From: Oscillospiraceae bacterium
GTDB lineage: Bacteria; Bacillota; Clostridia; Saccharofermentanales; Saccharofermentanaceae
NCBI GenBank assembly: GCA_902782985.1
Contig: CACZPC010000286.1
Location: 1 to 11,882 of the forward strand
Length of the DNA stretch: 11,882 nucleotides
Reading direction: 5' to 3'
In this document: in pieces, positions 8,327 through 11,882 of the stretch
Position numbering within the stretch: the first letter of the stretch is position 1
How the letters are laid out: each line of letters starts with the position of its first letter
The notes under the pieces: model-generated
Told to the model about the DNA's origin: nothing
Databases searched by the model: none
What the model saw: the letters and a program-made list of their open reading frames with translations, nothing else
Position numbers and translations under genes: made by a program

Positions 8327-9334
8327 TTACTCCTCCACGTCCTTATCGACTCTGCCTTCGGCATAGAAGAGACCGCCTACGATCACGACCATTACGATAC
8401 ACATGATGATCGCACCTGCGGAAAGCTTGGAATAGTCGAGTTTATGGAACTGATTATTCATGAAATGCTGAAGCATGTAGAGAGGATCATAAGGGTAGTC
8501 ACCGGTAAGAAGATATACCTCTCTGAATATCTTAAACGAATTGACAAGAGACATAAGTGCAACGAAGAAGATCGTGGGGCTAAGATAATGCATCTTGATC
8601 TTGAAGAATCTGGTAAAAGCACCGGCACCGTCCATTACAGCCGCTTCCAGTATCTCACCCGGAATATTGCTTAATGCCGCCAGAAAGAGCACCATGTTAT
8701 AACCTAAGTTCTTCCACAGGAAGAGTATAAGTATGACTAATTGTGCATGATCGGATTTAAGCCAGTCTATCTTATCCTCACCGAAAAGATGAGCAAATCC
8801 CCATCCGTTCATAACTCCGTTGTAGCTGAAGAATACCTGCCAGATGAGCACGACCGATGCGACCGGGACCATCATGGGATTCAGGAGGATACTTCTGAAT
8901 ACGCTCTTGCCGGGCATACCCGAATTAAGGAGAAGTGCCAGAAGAAGAGCTATAACTACCGCAAGAGGAACGGCAATAGCCGAGAAATGCAGCGTATTGA
9001 GTGAAGCGCTCTTGAATGCGTCGTTGGTAAGGACTCTCTCATAGTTTGTAAATCCGGTAAAATCCGTATTTGTCGAAGACTTCTGAAATGATGTCTTCAG
9101 GAGCATCAGCAAAGGCAGGAAGAAGAATACGAATACGCCGAGAAGGCTGGGGGTAAGATAACCCGTAAAAAGAGCGCCTTCGGCGAACTTCCTTCTTCGG
9201 TGAAGCTTCTTCTTCTGCAGCATGAGCTGGGCTCTGGCAGACGGATCAAATGTGACCGGGGTTATCTTATTCCTGGGGGTCACATTGTCTTTAATGTCTT
9301 TTGATCCTTTAATAAGATCCGTGTTGTTACTCAT
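8327..9334 (-). CDS. Carbohydrate ABC transporter permease, MalF type
   Basis: The other membrane subunit of the CUT1 sugar importer, 335 residues. About 50 basic, soluble residues lead into TM1 (about 53-80: GALFTGYLTPSLLGVFVFFFLPLL), and further helices lie at about 115-137, 148-169, 199-221, 253-272 and 304-325. The EAA loop is at 230-253: EAAVMDGA is standard, but the usual 'I.LP' part reads IKMH before YLSP, a departure from consensus. 'NPMMVPVASVVLIWQVFF' is the familiar MalF-like segment. Ligand is not readable; the nearby cellobiose phosphorylase suggests a beta-glucoside oligosaccharide. First gene of the four-gene run after the terminator and promoter region at 9335-9541. The ribosome site before ATG 9334 (AACAGGGAAATC) is weak. 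Confidence 0.93.
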   Translation of the reverse strand: MSNNTDLIKGSKDIKDNVTPRNKITPVTFDPSARAQLMLQKKKLHRRRKFAEGALFTGYLTPSLLGVFVFFFLPLLMLLKTSFQKSSTNTDFTGFTNYERVLTNDAFKSASLNTLHFSAIAVPLAVVIALLLALLLNSGMPGKSVFRSILLNPMMVPVASVVLIWQVFFSYNGVMNGWGFAHLFGEDKIDWLKSDHAQLVILILFLWKNLGYNMVLFLAALSNIPGEILEAAVMDGAGAFTRFFKIKMHYLSPTIFFVALMSLVNSFKIFREVYLLTGDYPYDPLYMLQHFMNNQFHKLDYSKLSAGAIIMCIVMVVIVGGLFYAEGRVDKDVEE

Positions 9335-9375
9335 TGATTTCCCTGTTCCGTATTATTGTTATTCATTCACGATAT

Positions 9376-9415
9376 AGACGACAGATCATGATCATATGTT
9401 GCATATTGCTCGTCT
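9376..9415. promoter_or_regulatory. Imperfect dyad region between promoter box and permease operon, operator candidate
   Basis: Outer inverted arms AGACGA (9376-9381) and TCGTCT (9410-9415) enclose a perfect 5-bp hairpin (ATATG-TTG-CATAT, 9394-9406) and the palindrome GATCATGATC (9384-9393). It lies just downstream of the TATAAT box at 9433-9428 and upstream of the MalF-type gene, a plausible place for a LacI-family operator or a leader hairpin. Nothing in the sequence proves binding. Confidence 0.35.
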
Positions 9416-9427
9416 TTAACCATAATG

Positions 9428-9433
9428 ATTATA
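9428..9433 (-). promoter_or_regulatory. Probable -10 box of the permease-HlyD-MacB-like operon
   Basis: The minus strand reads a perfect TATAAT, 94 bases before ATG 9334. A clear -35 is not seen; sequence 16-18 bases upstream only weakly resembles TTGACA (AACAAT or GAACAA). It would let the permease operon be transcribed separately from the binding-protein gene. Confidence 0.4.
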
Positions 9434-9504
9434 ACCTTATTAGTGTGTCATTGTTCTAACACTTATGTAAGAAAATATTAAAAATGAATTAAGACGAATT
9501 GCAT

Positions 9505-9541
9505 AAAAAAACGCCTTCAAAGTACACTTTGAAGGCGTTTT
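9505..9541 (-). terminator. Rho-independent terminator after the propeller/solute-binding protein gene
   Basis: A stem of about 15 bp (AAAACGCCTTCAAAG, 9508-9522, against 9527-9541) with loop TACA, followed on the minus-strand transcript by a run of T (9511-9505). It begins 35 bases past the stop codon of the upstream gene. Partial read-through could set a high ratio of binding protein to permeases. Confidence 0.9.
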
Positions 9542-9576
9542 GCAGTCATCCCGATAACAGGCTTATTTAATCATTA

Positions 9577-11880
9577 TCAGCCTCTCTCGTTGATAAATGT
9601 CTGGACTCTGTCCTCCATTACTTCGATCACGTCATCAAGAGACTTCTGACCGGAGAAGTAAGCACCCATTTCTTCAACTACGATAGATGCAACTGCAGGG
9701 TCCATAGAGGAGATCTGAGAACATGATTCGATCATTTCCTCAAAAGAGGCAATAGAGGAATCATCAAGAGTCTCCGTGTTTATGTCGTACATTATGATCT
9801 CTTCTTCGGAATACCATCTGAGGTTTTCCTCAACAGACTGATTGTAAAGTTCGATACCCTCCTGAGCCGAAGCCTCGAAAGAAGAGATTCTTATGGGAGT
9901 ACAGTAATCGTATCTTCCGTAATCCGTCTGGATATCCTCGGAAATAAGCGTATTGATGAAAGCTACGCATGCATCCTTCTCATTTGTCTGAGCAGATACT
10001 GCAGCAGAGCTGAGAACATTGATTACGGGACCTCTTCCGTCAACCGTGGGAAGGCCGAGGATCTTAAGGTCATTGAGCTTTCCGGGGAACTGGTTGATGA
10101 TACTCGAGAATGAAGTATTCGAGCTGTAATATGCGCCGCTCTCCTGAAGATCTACACCGGAGTAATACATGTTTCCTTCTTCATCCATAAGCTGGTCTGT
10201 AACATTTTCGTTTGTAAATTCGGCCAGAGAACGGAATGCATCATTGTCATAACTTGCCTTACCGTCAACCATACAATCATTCGTGATGCAGTTGAGGCAG
10301 TACATAAAGAAGTCTAACTGGCTTGCTCCAACGGGATCCTGTCCGTTACAAACATCCGATACAAAATCGGAATACTGATCGAATGTAAATCCGAACTGTG
10401 AATCATCTACATTGCTCTTGTCAGTAATGATACCGCCGACACCTACTGTAAGGGGCATCTGGTAAAGCTTATCATCCACTTTGGAAGCATCGATAACATT
10501 CGCGAAAAGTCCGGAAGTGTCAACCTCATTCGCAAGATCGATGAGATAATCCTCATTATTCAGCTGATAGTAATTAGCACCGTCGAGGATAATATCGGGA
10601 CCCTCACCCGCAAGCAGATCGATCATAAGCTGATTGGAAAGCTCGGCTTCAGCATCAAGTTCCTGCTGATCGGCATCTTCACTGTCGAAATCGATCTCGC
10701 CGTTTAAATACTTATCCATGATGGAATACTTAGTATCAAGTCTGATAAAGTAATCCGGATTTGTATCATTATAATCGCATACTGCCTCACAAAGAGTGTA
10801 ATCAAATCCGGTAAGTGTCGAAGCAACAAGTACCGTCTTTCCCGCATGAGGGTTTGTCTCTGCTCTTTCAAGTATAAAGAGCTCTGTATCTATGGAGTTA
10901 CCGCTGTAAGAGAAACCGTTGCCTCTGTAAAGAGTGCCGGAAAGAATGATCTTGTCATCAGTCATGCTTATAAGGGTAAGCGACTGAGCATCCGCACGAT
11001 TGATATTACATGAATCGAAGGAAAAGATCTGTGTCTTGCTCTGTGAATCAAAATCAAGCAGCTTGATGCCGCTGTGATCTACGGAAACATTTCCGATATC
11101 ATCCATATAAACGGCATTATACATATCATTCTCAAACCAGGCCGTATCACCGTCATATTCGGCAACTGCACCGGTATCAAGATCCATCGTATAAGCGGAA
11201 ACGGTATCGTAATCCTCGCCGTAGAAAGTAAACAATACCTGGTGATCACCTAAGTAGAGCATTCCCTGAATATCATAGATTACCGTTCCGGGAATGGACT
11301 CACGAAGATCATAAGATGTTGTGTTGCCGTCAGGATCAGTAACATCGAGCACATATGAATAGTTACCGGAAGGATCGTAGATCCAGAACTTTGCAACTGT
11401 ATAACCGTCAAACGAATAGGAACCTTCCTGGCTTAAGTCGTCCTCTGATTCTTCAATAGTCGTCTCTTCATACGAGATCAGATCACCGGTGGCAAGATCG
11501 AAAGTGAATACCGAATCGATCAGCTCCTCATCAAATCCGGTCGTAGGTACTCCGCCGGAAATATAGATCTCTGCAACACCGCCTTTTATTCTGTAATCAC
11601 TTACATACCACCAGGGCTGAGGAACATAATCCTCATCGCTGTAATATACAGCATTGTCAGGCATGTCTTCGAGACCGTCGATCGTGATAATATCCTCTTC
11701 GTCAGAAGTGTCGTCAGCAGATACATCTGCATCATCTGCAACAATATCGGCATCAACTGCATCGGCGTCAGCGTCTGCGTCAGCGTCTGCATCAGCAGCA
11801 GCGTCCTCAGTATCTTCCGCGGAAGCTTCATCAGATGCCGAAGCATCGGCGTCGCCGGCTTCCGGATCATATGCATACAG
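9577..11880 (-). CDS. Large extracytoplasmic fusion: propeller-like domain plus family 1 solute-binding protein (N-terminus beyond window)
   Basis: The frame stays open to the window edge, so start and export signal lie outside; 767 residues are visible. The first ~345 look like repeated beta-strand blades: short 'YAYDPEAGD', 'FTFDLATGD' and 'YTMDLDTGA' endings of the kind seen in WD40/PQQ-like beta-propellers. Between blades sits an acidic Ala-Asp run (visible residues about 30-60). From about 347 a complete family 1 solute-binding domain follows: KTVLVAST, 'MIDLLAGEGPDIILDG', 'QMPLTVGVGGIITDKS', and 'LGLPTVDGRGPVINVLSSAAVSAQTNEKDACVAFINTLI', which is the typical C-terminal lobe. This order (propeller, then SBP) is well outside the usual 400-450-residue binding protein. 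ATG at 11664 opens an in-frame 695-codon reading frame but begins inside a blade, so I reject it as a start. It is separated from the permeases by a terminator. Ligand unknown; propeller identification is pattern-based. Confidence 0.85.
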   Translation of the reverse strand: MYAYDPEAGDADASASDEASAEDTEDAAADADADADADADAVDADIVADDADVSADDTSDEEDIITIDGLEDMPDNAVYYSDEDYVPQPWWYVSDYRIKGGVAEIYISGGVPTTGFDEELIDSVFTFDLATGDLISYEETTIEESEDDLSQEGSYSFDGYTVAKFWIYDPSGNYSYVLDVTDPDGNTTSYDLRESIPGTVIYDIQGMLYLGDHQVLFTFYGEDYDTVSAYTMDLDTGAVAEYDGDTAWFENDMYNAVYMDDIGNVSVDHSGIKLLDFDSQSKTQIFSFDSCNINRADAQSLTLISMTDDKIILSGTLYRGNGFSYSGNSIDTELFILERAETNPHAGKTVLVASTLTGFDYTLCEAVCDYNDTNPDYFIRLDTKYSIMDKYLNGEIDFDSEDADQQELDAEAELSNQLMIDLLAGEGPDIILDGANYYQLNNEDYLIDLANEVDTSGLFANVIDASKVDDKLYQMPLTVGVGGIITDKSNVDDSQFGFTFDQYSDFVSDVCNGQDPVGASQLDFFMYCLNCITNDCMVDGKASYDNDAFRSLAEFTNENVTDQLMDEEGNMYYSGVDLQESGAYYSSNTSFSSIINQFPGKLNDLKILGLPTVDGRGPVINVLSSAAVSAQTNEKDACVAFINTLISEDIQTDYGRYDYCTPIRISSFEASAQEGIELYNQSVEENLRWYSEEEIIMYDINTETLDDSSIASFEEMIESCSQISSMDPAVASIVVEEMGAYFSGQKSLDDVIEVMEDRVQTFINERG
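11765..11788. repeat. Perfect 12-bp tandem repeat inside the Ala-Asp insert
   Basis: GCGTCAGCGTCT occurs twice head to tail within a longer GC[A/G]TC-type imperfect array (about 11760-11806) coding Ala-Asp repeats. The unit is a multiple of three, so slippage would change the insert by four residues without a frameshift. Confidence 0.7.
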
Positions 11881-11882
11881 AC

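Noticed and set aside
11760..11806. CRISPR-like or other spaced repeat array
   Set aside because: The repeat is a short in-frame coding microsatellite with no spacers.
11601..11876. 91-codon minus-strand frame at the window end
   Set aside because: It overlaps the long solute-binding fusion in another frame, and its Leu/Met/Thr-rich product is a frame-shifted reading of the Ala-Asp repeat.

Overview
The window looks like a chromosomal carbohydrate-uptake region from an anaerobic Gram-positive bacterium of the Clostridia (a gut or rumen type in the broad Lachnospiraceae/Oscillospiraceae sense; this is inferred from gene content and style, not proven). The signs are GGAGG-type ribosome binding sites, lipobox lipoproteins with Thr/Pro-rich wall-spanning linkers, a MalF/MalG-type sugar ABC transporter with no ATPase gene beside it, and a cellobiose phosphorylase very like the Cellulomonas/Clostridium enzymes. 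Every supported gene lies on the minus strand, so transcription runs from position 11882 towards 1. Coding density is high, and the two edge genes are cut by the window ends.

Layout in the direction of transcription. (1) 11880-9577: a large extracytoplasmic protein, N terminus outside the window, with a probable beta-propeller-like half carrying an acidic Ala-Asp insert, fused to a family 1 solute-binding protein. It is followed by a strong intrinsic terminator (about 9541-9505). (2) After a 240-base intergenic region with a TATAAT box and an imperfect dyad come two sugar permeases (9334-8327, MalF type; 8323-7268, MalG type). Close behind are a HlyD/MacA-type membrane fusion protein with a long coiled coil (7241-5526) and a two-TM protein with a MacB-like extracytoplasmic domain but no FtsX channel domain (5504-4251). 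These four genes are 3 to 26 bases apart and look like one operon, closed by a second terminator (4224-4187). (3) Next come a small lipoprotein with a PT-rich linker and an RsiV/DUF3298-like C-terminal domain (4156-3155), a second family 1 solute-binding lipoprotein with no permeases of its own (3064-1709, GTG start), and the cellobiose phosphorylase (1602 to beyond 1), which has a recognisable promoter of its own.

How they may work together (inference): the two binding proteins capture beta-glucan oligosaccharides such as cellobiose or cellodextrins. The MalF/MalG pair imports them, energised by a shared MsmX/UgpC-type ATPase encoded elsewhere, and cellobiose phosphorylase splits cellobiose with phosphate to glucose 1-phosphate and glucose, saving ATP. 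The odd part is the HlyD plus FtsX-less MacB-like pair locked into a sugar-importer operon. These families normally build export machines, and no ATPase or exported substrate is visible, so this four-gene unit together with the propeller-SBP fusion is the best candidate here for an undescribed system.
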